The notes: generated from the letters alone by a model not told the origin. DNA of 64,000 nt from Cunninghamia lanceolata (GCA_027924645.1 BSBN01000445.1:1984001-2048000); one strand, 5' to 3'; positions 1-11,322 are shown, counted from the stretch's first letter. Translations and numbers: made by a program.

Positions 1-957
1 TTGACCCAAAGGGTAAAGAAGGAAAAAGAGAAAAATAAGCAACATAAGGAGCACATTGCTCAGCTACATACCTACATAAAAGGGTTAATTAACCCTGATG
101 ATACTTCAAATGCAGAAGCAGTCCCATTGACTTCAATTTCCTAGGAGGAGGTCAATAACTTGGAGCTTATGAAACACGAATCAATAATAATGAGAAAGTG
201 GATGTTATCCACACTTATTGGAGTTGAAGAAGTAGTGAAAGCCTCTTTGCAGATGTTGAATTATCTAAGTATCTCCAGAAGGAAGGTTGACAAATTGCAA
301 ATGGAGGCCGGAAGAAGGTCATTCCAATTAGAGAAAGCCTTGAGTGCTTTGGATGAGATGAAGAGGATTAATCCTCAAGTTCTAATAAACAAACAGGTGC
401 TGGATTGTAATACAGCCATACTGATGGATATTTGGTATAAAGATATCAGATTTGAAAATGATGTATTAAAAAGATGCAACAACAAGTTAAGAGACATCAA
501 CATGAAGTTGCATGACATGATGTCATTTGAAGCAGAGATCTTGGAGGCCCTAGAGGGGAAAATAGAAGGAAAGATTGAAAATCAAGATGAAGATTTTGTA
601 GTAAAAGCTTTGCATAATAACTTTCAGCCTATAGCTGATAACCCTCTTATCCACCTAACAGAAGAAGCCATGGACAAGATCATGAGGATCAAGGTCCGGG
701 TGGAGAATTACAAGGAAACATCAAGCAGCAGGAGGAGCAAATTGGAGGCTCTTCGAAATAAATATCAGGCCCACAAGCACGCTATCGTCAAAACAAAAAC
801 TTAGGATGGTGGAGAAGTTGAACGAATGGTGGGAGCATATGAAAATGTCAGGATAATCATGCAGGCCCATATGCAAGGTAATGTTCATCATGATGATGAA
901 GGTACGGGAAGTGATGATCCTGATGCTCTCAATGAAGAGTAGATGGAGATGTGATAC
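1..957 (+). pseudogene. LTR copy of the C-terminal part of the element A accessory ORF
   Basis: Frame 1 is the 5' LTR counterpart of 15073-16014. It holds a lysine-rich stretch (1-141), a TAG at 142-144, then 214 codons (160-804) of predicted helical sequence containing the MDIWYKDIRFEN motif. By eye about 17 of those 214 residues differ from the 3' copy. This copy has a TAG at 802-804 where the 3' copy reads CAG (Gln), so it stops early. The TAG at 142 is present in both copies. The coding matter lies in the U3 part of the LTR, upstream of the LTR TATA box. Function unknown. Confidence 0.75.
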
Positions 958-1131
958 CAAAGACAGCACAAGCATCAAACAGTTAGAGAAAACAAGTAAT
1001 TCAGATGGTTGCCAGCTGGCTACCTATGCCACGTGAAACATGTTGACTAAGTCAAAGATGAATATTCACTGTAGATCTTGATAGATAAATCTTGATCGTA
1101 GATCATGTGTAACCGCTCCCTCACTTTGTTC

Positions 1132-1138
1132 TATAAAA
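1132..1138 (+). promoter_or_regulatory. TATA box of element A 5' LTR
   Basis: CTATAAAAGG lies about 830 bases before the LTR end and is conserved in the 3' LTR at 16204-16210. Transcription would start about 30 bases downstream, which makes everything upstream, coding frame included, U3. Confidence 0.7.
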
Positions 1139-1966
1139 GGTGTAGAGATGCTTTATTTTAGACATTCGAAACTTAATTGAAATCTATTTGCTGAAATATT
1201 CAAGGCTTATTTCAAAGTTGTTGTATACATATATGTTCTTGCATACTTAATGAATGAGAAGACTATTTTGATTACAATCCATTATAAATCTTGAGTAATC
1301 AGTGTATGAATTCTTGATACATGTTTTGATTTGCTGCGTCCCTTGGAGTGCATATCAGCTTGTATGTGTTGTCTTCATTCTTTTCCTTTGAAGTTAGCAT
1401 CGACTGTATCTAGCTGTGGAATGTTCTGGTGAACATATGGTTTGATTTCTTCTCTTCATGACTGTATCTGATGTGTATGTGGCTCAATAACTAAAGGTTC
1501 ATCATTATTTGAAGTATTATTTTTAGTTTCTTTTAATTTCAGAGTAATTCACCATCACAATTGCAAATAATAGATAATCAGATGAAAATTACATGAAATA
1601 TGCAAACAACTCGTAGATAATTGAAGATTTATAGCATATTTGAAGTTAAAGCATGTATAATTGATAAATATCATGCAAAGATTTAAGCATAGACACACTA
1701 TTTGTGAAAATAGCTTGTGTAGATAACTTTCTGTGTAGCATCTTTACAGAGACTGAATTCCTAGTGATGAACAAACGTAAGGCCCCAAAATGGAAACAAC
1801 ATGATACATCAACCACTGAGTACTGTCATTTGATTAAGACCTAATCCATGAAGACTTGGGATCATGAATTCTTTGAATTCATCGTATCTTTCAAGATGAG
1901 TAAAGGTTGATGTATAACTTTTATTCTATGTTTGTTTATGACTAACATTATGATCAACATAAATTG

Positions 1967-1984
1967 GTGCTAGAAGGAGGGCCT
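1967..1984 (+). other. Element A primer-binding site
   Basis: TGGTGCTAGAAGGAGGGC begins 5 bases after the LTR end and starts with the TGG that pairs with the CCA end of a tRNA. I did not identify the tRNA. The rest of 1985-2440 is untranslated leader with no recognisable feature. Confidence 0.6.
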
Positions 1985-2455
1985 GAACTGCTAAGAACGT
2001 ATAGAAGATCATCATCAGTAAGTTTGTCAGAGATTTGATGATGCAGGAAGTAAGGTAACATTGAAACACCTCTGAATTTCATGTATTGCGTAAAGATTTA
2101 CTATATTAAGCTTGTACATGCTAATCCTTTGTAAAGTTTTCAAGAGTGATCATAAATATTGCAAGCTTTGTGGTAGATCATTGTGAATTTGCAAAGATCA
2201 GGTTAAATTCAGGTAAATTTGTCCAACCTTTGAGGTATCCTGTCTTAGAAACCTGATATCTGATTGCAAGAGTCACTAGACCTAAGTTGCACCTCATATT
2301 TGCATTGTTCATGCAAATATTCCATAAATATCTAGTCAGTCTCTCTTGCTGATTATAAATAAAGCCTTTGCTGGTAAATTCCAACTGATCTCTACAGTCA
2401 ACTAGTGGATTTCCCTTAAAATTAAGAAATCCTGGCTCACAGGATAAATACTAGG

Positions 2456-3421
2456 TCACGATCCACAGGACCTTTTGACAAATTACCTATCAGAGGATTT
2501 AGCCCTCGAACTGTTAATATCCATCATACTCTTGGTTCTAGTGCTTCAGGAGCATTGCCAGAATGTCCTCCTGTGACTCCTATTAATTTGCAAATACCTA
2601 TAGGATCACCAGTTGCACCTTTGGTTCAACCTCAGGGTTAGCCTCCTCCAGTTGCAATGTCTTTCTTTGCAGTAGAGTCACCTTTGACCTTTACTGCATA
2701 TCATGCTTTGCCAAAGAATCTAGACAAAATCTGTCCAAAGTATCATCCATATCAAGATGCGGATGATCATATCAAAACTTTCAAAGAAGCCTGCTGTAGG
2801 GCCAGAATAGAGCATCAGGACGTTGTATGCAGATTATTTCCTTTTTCCTTAGGGGAAGAGGCTTATAATTGGTATATTAGCCTTGGTCAGGGTTCAGTCA
2901 GATCATGGGCTATTTTAGAGAAAGCTTTCACTAATAGGTTCAAAATACCAATAGATCCTTCAATGAACTATCACCTATTTACCACAATTAAATGGTTTGA
3001 GGGAGAACCCATAGCCAATTTCAACACTAGGTTCCATAAAATGCTATCCAAGTTAGTTGCCCCATATGTTGTAGCAGATGTTGTTGCTAGGAGCATTTAT
3101 TATTCAGCTCTGGATCCTTTAACTTCCATGTTCATCAGGAGAGCACATCCTGAAATCACAACTTTGACAAGAGCTTTCCAAGAAGCTATCAAAGTTAATC
3201 AGCAGTTAGTTCCTACTCCTACACCAAACATAGCATTTCCCACACTTCTTGGTTATCCAGGATATCCTGCTCAACCACAGCATAATGGAGCCATGATGCC
3301 TCCAGCTGTCATGCCAGCACCTCTGCAAATACCCCCGTTGAGTATAATGCCACCTCCAAATGGAAATGGCCAGATGATGCAGTATCCAGGACAAATACAA
3401 ACACCTCAAGTTGTAGACTAG
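2456..3421 (+). pseudogene. gag: Element A Gag, capsid-like domain
   Basis: The frame is open from about 2456, is broken by TAG at 2639-2641, then runs from an ATG at 2657 for 254 codons to TAG 3419-3421. It reads as a plant retrotransposon Gag domain: the helical core contains a KYHPYQDADDHIKTF-type segment, FPFSLGEEAYNWY and FNTRFHKML. A proline- and methionine-rich tail follows. The first ATG in the open stretch is unlikely to be the original start, because homologous-looking coding sequence continues upstream. The product would assemble virus-like particles. It is decayed. Confidence 0.85.
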
Positions 3422-3860
3422 AACCAAAACAATAATGGATCTTCTTTCTTCAATCCCTCAACAAAAAATGTAGTGGCTAAGGTTCAAGAAGAAAAGGAAG
3501 AGATCAAAGAAATATCAGCTCAGCTAAGGAAGCTTACAACTAAAGTCAAAACTTCTACTCCCAGCCTAACCAGAACAGAGGCTATAACAATCATAGATCA
3601 AATTATACTGATAGGGGGTACAACAACAATAATGGCAATAATAATCCTTGGAGATAGCCTAGAGTGTGGAACACTATGCCAAACAATGGTTCATTGCCAT
3701 CACCCCTAGATAATTTGCCTCCTGGTGAACCAAAATAGACTACTAGAGTTAACCTTGCAGAAACAGCTCTCACTAACTGGTGCAGAATCCATAACACCAA
3801 TGCACATGCAGAGTTAGACTATCCTCAATTCAGAATTGCTGCTAGCATTTTTTAGACTGA
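3422..3860 (+). pseudogene. gag: Element A Gag C-terminal part with WCRIH zinc-knuckle-like motif
   Basis: Coding continues past the TAG at 3419 and shifts from frame 2 to frame 1 near 3570. It then passes through three more in-frame TAG codons (near 3655, 3736 and 3853). An Asn-rich run precedes a motif WCRIHNTNAHAELDYPQF (near 3780-3835). This is Cys-X2-His-X4-His but lacks the final Cys of a CHHC knuckle. It would bind nucleic acid in an intact copy. The same WCRxH core recurs twice downstream, at 5262 and 5678. Confidence 0.65.
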
Positions 3861-3861
3861 A

Positions 3862-4926
3862 GTGTCCAATACTTCAAGAAATCAGCCTCAAATAGAAGGA
3901 AATGAACTTGTCCCTTGTGGATATGACTCAGCTTTAGTGCTAGAGAGTTACACTCATCATCCTTATCAGCAGACAGTGCCTGCTCAACAAGATTACACCT
4001 TGGCACATGAAGAATCAGCCATGGCTTTTGAGTCAAATTATGTCTTCCCTTTCGAAGATGAAAATGAGCCTTCAAATGCACATGAGGAGGTGCATGCCTA
4101 CCAACAACAATATCTAGGTAAGCACAACTATAACTTGAGAAATAGTGCCAACAGACCTACTGGTCCATTGACCTCTTCATTGCCTCTGAATAATTTCAAT
4201 ACACCTCCAGACCCTAAGGCAAGTAATAACCCCAGTTTTCCCAAGGTGAATGCTCAGTATCTAACACCACAAAACAATGTGTCAAAAATTGCCAACCTAC
4301 CTCATGAATCTAACAAGCTAGTCATGTATCTGGCTGATGAAATGAAGAAAATCAAAATTAGCTTGTCCTTGTTAGAATTGCTTAAAACTCCTACCATCAA
4401 GAAGGCATTTATGAAATCACTAGATGATCCTACTCCCAAAGAGGATAGTCACCCCTTAGGTCAGTCTAGTAACAAGGATCATGCTGCTAGAGACAATAAT
4501 GTTAAACATAAGGTGCCAGGTACTGTTCAAGCTGCAGAGACCTCCCACATGACTTTATACAGGGATAAAAGTGACTCACCTCCTTTTCTCCTCACCATAA
4601 GAATGTTCAGTAAAAACCTACACAACTGTTTAGTAGACTCAGGAGCTTCTACAAATGTAATGGCCTTGTCTATATGCAATGCTTTAGGCTTGCATCCTGG
4701 TAAATCTTTGAAAAAAGTCACACAGCTGGACAAAACAGAAGTAAGTGTAGTAGGAGAGTTAAATCATATTCACATGCAACTTGCATCTGATCCCCGAATC
4801 CAATATTATATCAACATTCAGGTAGTTGACATACCTGAAACTTATGGGATGTTACTCAGCAGAGACTGGTCCAAAACTCTAAATGGATACATGTCTACAG
4901 ATTTCAATCACATGTGGTTACCCTAG
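3862..4926 (+). pseudogene. pro: Element A protease region (retropepsin-like)
   Basis: A frame-1 stretch of 354 codons. The first two thirds are a polar linker. Near 4600-4700 is the aspartic protease signature NCLVDSGASTNVMALSICNAL, that is, a DSGA active site followed by a hydrophobic helix. It ends with a conserved-looking LLSRDWSKTLNGYMSTDF segment, typical of the end of a Ty3/Gypsy protease. The active-site triad is intact. The stop at 4924-4926 is TAG and the same frame continues after it. Stops and frameshifts elsewhere make it part of a dead polyprotein. Confidence 0.85.
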
Positions 4927-4968
4927 AAGGAGATACCAAACCAGATAAGAATCGATGCTGAACCTCGA

Positions 4969-5750
4969 ATGAAGCACATGATCACCAAATACAACAAAAC
5001 TAATGAGATCATGTACATAGATGTAGAACCTAGAGTTTATACCATAAGACCTCAAACTGTCAGAATAGAAGAGATTCTGATGTATGACGTGCATCATCAT
5101 GATGATGATCCTCCAGATGATGAAATAATTGAAGAATCTAATAGTAACCCTAAAGATGAAAATGAGGTAGACCGTTACAAGAATTTTGAAAGGCACTTGT
5201 CCAAACAGGTAAAGCGCTGTCAATTATTAAAGATACCTACTAATGATATTTTGATTGATGGTTGGTGCAGGTTGCATAATGAGTCACATTCTGAGAAAAC
5301 TTGTGAGGCATGTATAGATATGCTGGAGCTAGAACAAGCATACAGTGATGCATCATCATCAGCATCAGAGGTAAGTTCATCCAATAGTGATAATGATAGT
5401 GACTCTAATTGTTGTTTATTTCCTGCAGGGACAGAAGAAGGGGCATGTCACGATGAGAGTCATGTTCAGACACCAGAAGAGATGCTGGTATGCAACCAGA
5501 GTAATGTTAAGAGAAGAGAAAATCACCAAAGGGAGTGATTGTTTAGTTGAATCAGATTATGAATTATCTGATGAGGACAGAAACAACAATCTGTTTAAAT
5601 TTGAAGAATTTCTAAATGAAGAGATCCAGAAGATGACATAGCAGTAGAGGCTTCCACAGGATGCCTTGATTGAACGCTGGTGCAGGTTGCATGAGGCACC
5701 TCACTTAGAAACTACTTGTTCACTGTGCCTGCATCTCCTGAAGAGACATA
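4969..5750 (+). pseudogene. Element A linker with two tandem WCRLH zinc-finger-like units
   Basis: Between protease and the extra RNase H lie two related units of about 50 residues. Each has a FEx(R/F)HL/FL helix, a short linker, then WCRLH-X3-H-X4-C-X2-C (5262-5322 and 5678-5745): WCRLHNESHSEKTCEAC and WCRLHEAPHLETTCSLC. An acidic and serine-rich spacer separates them. The frame shifts from 1 to 2 between about 5420 and 5540, and TAGs at 5639 and 5645 interrupt it. Cys/His spacing suggests metal binding; the role is unknown. Confidence 0.6.
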
Positions 5751-5829
5751 CATTACTTAGTCCAAAAGATCATCCTTCTGATGAGGAAAAGAAAGAAGAG
5801 TTATCAGCTTCACAAAAGAAAGGAAAGAT

Positions 5830-6315
5830 GAAGTTTGGGAAAGTTGAAATACCTAAGATAAAGTGGATATCAAGTGGAGCAGCTGCCAGAGCTGCAAAGG
5901 ATAAAGAAGGTTCAAATAAGCTTCCAACTGAAGATAAGCCATGGATCCTTAGAATTGATGGATCCAAATCCAAACAAGGAGTCGGAGTAGGGATTGATCT
6001 CATTGATCCATCAGGAAAATCCTACTTGGCAGCCTACAGACTACAGTTCTCCTATACAACAATATAACAGAGTATGAAGCTCTAATTCATGGGATACTAT
6101 TTGTGCTTAAGAAGAAAATAAAAATTCTGCATGTCTACGATGACTCAGAATTAGTGGTCAGACAGGTGAGAGGAATTTACTCCTGCAACTATAAAAATCT
6201 GTCTAATTACAGACACAGGGTCTAGGACTTGATAGAATCTTTTGATGCATTTAATATCACCCATGTACCCAGAGAATAGAATCATAGGGCAGATGCTTTA
6301 GCCCAGGCTGCTAAT
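5830..6315 (+). pseudogene. Element A additional RNase H domain (archaeal-type-like), upstream of RT
   Basis: The domain begins PWILRIDGSKSKQGVGVGI (Asp 1) and continues after a 1-base frameshift near 6050 with NITEYEALIHGIL (Glu). It then has VYDDSELVVRQVRG (Asp) and ends with NHRADALAQAANTL (Asp). All four acidic positions of an RNase H active site are present. Two TAG codons, near 6223 and 6280, sit where Gln would be expected. The motif style matches the additional RNase H known from Tat-lineage Gypsy elements. As I know the family, that domain usually sits between the ordinary RNase H and integrase, so its place before RT is unusual. Confidence 0.8.
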
Positions 6316-6318
6316 ACA

Positions 6319-7690
6319 TTGGAGCCACTATCTATTTCGGGACTAAAAAGATTTTCAGTAGAGTTGGTATTAGTACCTTCTATGCCAGACAATGTGACCA
6401 ACCTCCAAGTGTTTGATGATGATCGACATATACTAGATTTAATCTCCACCAGAGATATATTTGATGCTCAGCTCATAGATGAGAATAATACAGAAGATCA
6501 TGTAATGGAAGAGGAAGAAATCTTAGAGTTGCCTAGCAATAAGATTCCTAAGGGAATGATTGAGCTAGAGAGAGCTTTTAATCTAGACAACATGTTGAAA
6601 CAGAAAGATCTTCCAAAAGCTGATGGAGGACAATATTCACAAGTAAATATTGGACAAAATGATGACAAAAGGAATGTCTTGATAAGGAAGGTTTGCACAG
6701 AAGAAGAGTTGGAAGGAATCACTCAGGCACTCAAAGATTACATACATGTCATAGCTTGGACCTATGATGAGGTAAAGACATATGACACATTAGTCATTAC
6801 ACATACCATACCCCTCAAACCAGATGCCAAGCCTTTCAGACAGAAGCAAAGGCCTGTCAATGCCTTGCTGGAACTTATTATTTTTGAGGAAGTTAAGAAA
6901 CTGTTAAATGCTAGGATTATATTTCCTGTGAGACACTCCACCTAGGTGGCTAACCTAGTGCCAATAAGGAAGAAAAACGGTGACATCAGGCTATGTGTGG
7001 ACTTCGAGAACCTGAATAGAGCTTCAAAGAAAGATAATTATCCTTTGCCCTCTCTGGATGAAGTTCTGCAGATTGTAAATGGAGAAAAAATGATGTCATT
7101 TTTGGATGGTTTCTTATGCTACAATCAGGTAATGGTGGATAAGATAGACAGACTGAAAACTGCCTTCACCACAAAGTGGGGGATATTTGCCTATAGGTGC
7201 ATGCCGTTTGGGCTGATAAATGTTGAAGCAACATTCCAGTGAGCAATGGACATAGTCTTCAGAGGCTTAATAGGAAAATGTATAGTCATATACATGGATG
7301 ACTTAACAATATTCTCTAAAGATAGAGGAAACCATGTAGCAGATCTCAGAAATGTGCTTAAAAAATATGAAGAATATGGGATATCTTTGAACCCCAAGAA
7401 ATGCATATTCGAGGTGACAACAGGAAAATTACTAGACCACCTAATAACTGAAAATGGGATTATCATTGATCCTGACAAGGTGGAGTCAATTGTGAAAATA
7501 CAGCTTCTTGGAAGCAAGAAAGAGCTCAAATCTTACTTTGGTAAGATAAATTTTGTCAGGAAGTTTATCACTGGCTTTGCTGAAATTGTTAGACCTTTAA
7601 ATGCCATGCTCAAGAAGGATGCAAAAATTGAGTGGACACCAGAGGCTAGAGTAGCTTTTGAAGACATAAAAAAACTATATCTGATGCTCC
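6319..7690 (+). pseudogene. pol: Element A reverse transcriptase
   Basis: An acidic linker leads into the connector LKDYIHVIAWTYDEVK, then RT proper. In order: HTIPLKPDAKPFRQKQRPV, VANLVPIRKKNGDIRLCVDF, MSFLDGFLCYNQV (catalytic Asp), MPFGLINVEATFQ, the catalytic IYMDDLTIFS, and the thumb with LNPKKCIFEV. Interruptions are TAG at 6943-6945 (a TGG Trp in most relatives), TGA at 7240-7242 (CGA Arg expected) and a frameshift near 7670. All catalytic aspartates remain. The family copies element RNA into DNA inside the cytoplasmic particle. Confidence 0.92.
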
Positions 7691-8085
7691 AATCTTGATC
7701 AGTCCAAACTACACTAGGGACTTCTATATTTATTCATTTGCTTCAGAGCATACCTCTGCAGCAGTGCTAACACATAGAAATGAAGAAAAGGAGGAGAAGC
7801 CCATAGCCTTCATGAGATACCCTTTCAAAGATGCTGAACTAAGATATATGGATGTTGAAAGGCAGGCACTAGCCTTGGTCAGAGCAGTAAAGAAGTTCAG
7901 GCACTATATACTGAGAAGTAAAGTTATTACTGTGGTGCCTAATGCAGCAGTGAAGATGTTATTAATGTAGAGTGAGCCAGGTGAAAAAAGGGCTAAATGG
8001 ATCACTGTCCTACAGGAATATGACATGGATATCACACCCATGAAACTAGTAAGAGGACAAGCTTTAAGCTAGATGATATCAAAGA
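7680..8085 (+). pseudogene. pol: Element A Gypsy-type RNase H, degenerate
   Basis: Directly after RT in frame 3 comes ISPNYTRDFYIYSFASEHTSAAVL, then IAFMRYPFKDAELRYMDVERQALALVRAVKKFRHYI. This is the ordinary Gypsy RNase H fold, but the first catalytic Asp is replaced (YSFASE). The third block reads VVPNAAVKMLL without the usual TD. In Tat elements the ordinary RNase H is known to be degenerate in this way. TAG stops at 7968 and 8070 interrupt it. The active enzyme of the ancestor was probably the extra domain upstream of RT. Confidence 0.8.
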
Positions 8086-8099
8086 TTGATCCAAATATC

Positions 8100-9395
8100 A
8101 CAAGTCAACAGTATGTTATCAATGCTAAGGACAATGGAGAGTGGTACTCAGACATCAGGCACATCCTGATTATTGGAAGATGTCCTCCAAGACTGTAGGC
8201 CTCACAAAGGAGAGCCCTAAAAATAAGGTCACAGAAGTATATGATGAAAGGGGGAATCCTTTTCAAGAAAAAATATGAAGGAATATATCTAAGATGTGTA
8301 GACAGGCCAGAAGCAGATAGAGTGTTATCAGAGCTACATGATAGGTTTGGAACAACACATGGGTCACCCTTGGCCACAACCCATGCTATCCTCAGGGCAG
8401 GATATTGCTAGCCCACCATTTTCAAGGATACTGTTGAACATATTAAATGCTGTCATGTATGTCAGGTTGCTACTAACAGAGAGAGATATGCTACTCAACC
8501 TTTGCAGCCAGTGATGGAGATGCAGCCATTTGCACAATGGGGCATGGACTTCATAGGACCAATCAATCCTCCATCATCATCAGGCCACAAGTATGTTTTA
8601 ACAATTACTGACTACTGTACCAAGTGGACTGAAGCTGTTAGCACCAAGACCTGTAATGCTGATGATGTCATCAGATTTCTAGAAAGTAATATTGTCACCA
8701 GGTATGGGGTTCCCTATGCTCTGGTAAGTGATAACGGCTCTGCTTTTGCTTCAACTAAATTGTCAGGCTGGGCTTTTGATTATGGGATTATACTAAAATT
8801 TTCCTCCAACTATTATCCCCAAGGGAATGGATTAGCAGAATCCACCAACAAAAATTTGCTGAATATCATAAAAAAGTTAATAGAAAAGAACCCTAGGGAG
8901 TGGAACACACTTCTAAAATATGCCTTATGGGTAGATAGAACTAGGAACAAGGCTGCATTAGGAAACTCACCTTATCATTTAGTATATAGGGTGGATCCCA
9001 TCCTCCCTGTAAACCTAAAAATTCCTACAATACAGTTTGCCCAAGAGTACCTAGGCATAGACAATAAACAAGAGGTCAAGTTGCTTCAGTTGATGCACCT
9101 GGAAGAGAAAAGAAGTCAGGCAATTGATCAATTTGCCAAACATCAGGCTGTTGTCAAACGCTGGTTTGAAAAAAGAGCCAGGGTAAAAGCCTTTAGGATA
9201 TCTATTTTAGTCCTGATGTGGGACAAAGCCCATGAGAGGAAAGGAGACTATGGTAAGTTTGACAAATTATGGATAGGTCCCTTCCAAATTTCTGAGATAT
9301 TAGGAGACAGCACTTACAGGCTGAAAAACTTAATAGGTGAGGATGTTCCATTACCAGTTAATGGACAGTTCCTCAAACATTATTTCCAAGCCTGA
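8100..9395 (+). pseudogene. pol: Element A integrase
   Basis: An N-terminal zinc-binding part (His in THGSPLATTHA, then CCHVCQ near 8450) is broken by TAG at 8196 and 8409. From about 8502 there is an open 297-codon stretch with the catalytic core: WGMDFIGPI (Asp), VSDNGSAF (Asp), and GNGLAESTNKNLL (Glu), giving a complete D,D,E triad. The C-terminal part has GDYGKFDKLWIGPFQI, the GPY/F module, and ends with LPVNGQFLKHYFQA. The family inserts the DNA copy into chromosomes. This core is the best preserved part of element A. Confidence 0.93.
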
Positions 9396-10519
9396 GTAGC
9401 TTCATGATAGTCATGTGTATTATAGTGTATATTTGTATAGTTGTCTGTACAGTTTTTTTTTTTTGTTTTGGTTAGTCAAGATGATGCACCTTATCACCCT
9501 AGAAAATAACTAAATTGTTAGGATTCAAGTGATGTGAACAAATTTACATATAGGTTATGATTCATTTTGAGAAGTACTTATGATCATGTCTATGATATCC
9601 TTTCATCAAGGTGCCTTTTCTTGACCAAAATGACTCTTTCACAATGACTCACCTAACAGCCTTAGGTTTGTTGAACACACAAGTATAGGTGTTAAGTGAA
9701 AAATCCAAACAGCCTCCCTTGTTACCAATACAATCTCCAACCTAAATCAATAAGTGACAATACCTTACACACTGAGCTTTCATGATGACATCAGATGTAT
9801 GAAGTATAAATATTGAAAATAAAGAAAAGAAATAAAATTATGCCATCTAAGTAACTCTACTAGGGCTATAGACACCTACTGGCATTGGGGCTCTACTTAG
9901 GGAGATTGTATAGATAACCTTGCCAGGGCTATGGACACCTGCTGGCAGCAAGGCTCTATCCAGGTCGGCTATGAGGGATGATCTCCAACTATGTAGCTTA
10001 ACACCAGTTACTCATGTTTTCAACTTGATTTCAAGATGAGGATAATTAATCATTTGCACACAACTGATCCTTTGTTAGCATTGTTGCCATGATGAAACTT
10101 TGTCATATAGAAAGATTATGATGCTTATATTTAGAAAGAGTTAGAATGCTATATATGAATGTGTACACCTCACTTGAATCATTGGAATTTTGTTGTTTTC
10201 TTTGGTGGCAAGTTGTTGTGTGGTTGCACAACACGCCCCATTTTGACTTGAGAAAATAGGGACCCAAGTTCTTGCTTGGCTTTACTTGTGTTTTCCTGCT
10301 TTCTGGCGATCTGGTAAAAGTAAGTCATGCAGCTGATCCTGCATAAGGAAGTTGGGGTAAGTCATCATGATGAGGTAAGTTTTTCAAAGTTCATATTTCA
10401 TATAAATAACCTCATGGTTGGAAAGGGCACAAAATTTCATGTAGGTTTGCCTTTTGGATCACCTTGATATTCATTAGGAAACGAAAGTTATTGCAAGTCA
10501 AAGTCCTGGTCAAACTTGA
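9396..10519 (+). other. Element A spacer after pol, with a direct repeat
   Basis: No coding signal. It holds a T-run near 9455 and a pair of imperfect direct repeats of about 50 bases (about 9850-9900 and 9915-9965). Both contain AGGGCTATRGACACCTRCTGGCA followed by GGCTCTA. If the 3' LTR starts unusually early, its start could be here, but I found no convincing PPT followed by TG. Confidence 0.5.
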
Positions 10520-11160
10520 TATTCCGAGGGGGTCATATTTTCAAATATCAGTCATCTTAAGAAAGATCACCTCGATCCAATTTTATCACCTGATAAACCA
10601 TTTATTCATAGATCCGGACGTCAATTTTAAGTGATAGGGGTACTTACCCGTTGGTCAGCTTTATATATTTTACAGGGGGTCATATTTTCAAACATCATCC
10701 GATATTCTGAATATCACCCTGTTGCAAAATATCACCCTAGAGCCAATATGCCGATGACATCATCCAATCCTGATAAACAAAGAAATCACTCTGATGATGA
10801 TGTCATCATCCTATATACCTCGCGGAGGTATTTTTCCAACGTTGACCCTTTTTACATAACATGACGATGACGTCATGGTGTCACAATGATGAATCAAGTC
10901 ATTACCCTGATGACGTCATCCAGATATTCTGAGAAAAGGTCATTTTAGTTTCGAGGGGTCATATTTCAAACATCACCTAACATTTCAAACATGACCTGAT
11001 ATTTTCTACATCACCCAACATTTCAAACATCACCTGATGTTTTCGACATAAGTTTTCCTGCCAAAGGCGGATGGTCATATTACACATAGGGGGTCATATT
11101 CCAATATCACCCGATATTCCGAATATCACCCAATCTTCTGAGGATCACTCCCCTCATCTC
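10520..11160 (+). promoter_or_regulatory. Repeated motif cluster upstream of the element A accessory ORF
   Basis: GGGGTCATATT recurs at about 10529, 10675, 10955 and 11088. It is mostly followed by CAAAYATCACC and GATATTCYGAATATCACC variants. Between these are two perfect TGACGTCA palindromes (10868-10875 and 10911-10918) and two near matches (about 10755 and 10799). TGACGTCA is the known core bound by many plant bZIP factors. The cluster ends about 150 bases before a TATA box, so it looks like an enhancer or promoter block. Binding is inference. Confidence 0.6.
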
Positions 11161-11315
11161 GCTATGTGACATTAAATGCCATAAATGCAGTAGGTGGAGT
11201 TCCCCGACTGTGAATGTTATCTAGACACCTCGCAATGCCCGTGAATTAATGACAGAAGATCAATGGTTAAGATTGAATAAACCCTGTGTTGCCCTAAAGT
11301 TGTCCTAATAAGGGG

Positions 11316-11322
11316 TATAAAG
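11316..11322 (+). promoter_or_regulatory. TATA box for the accessory ORF
   Basis: GGGGTATAAAGTGG lies 372 bases before the ATG at 11688, just downstream of the motif cluster and outside the LTR TATA. With a start about 30 bases downstream, the transcript would have a short noncoding first exon ending at the splice donor near 11485. Confidence 0.5.

Larger units (their letters stand above)
1..1961 (+). repeat. Element A, 5' LTR (5' end lies before the window)
   Basis: This stretch aligns along its whole length with 15073-17031, with only small indels and roughly 4% mismatch by eye. Both copies end in CATGATCAACA or CATTATGATCAACA. Here the next bases are a PBS-like TGGTGCTAGAAGG; after the other copy comes unrelated DNA. 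That is the pattern of a 5' and a 3' LTR. The LTR is at least 1.96 kb long, and its true 5' end cannot be seen. It contains the 3' part of a protein-coding frame (1-804), a TATA box at 1132 and a long AT-rich R/U5-like part. Confidence 0.9.
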
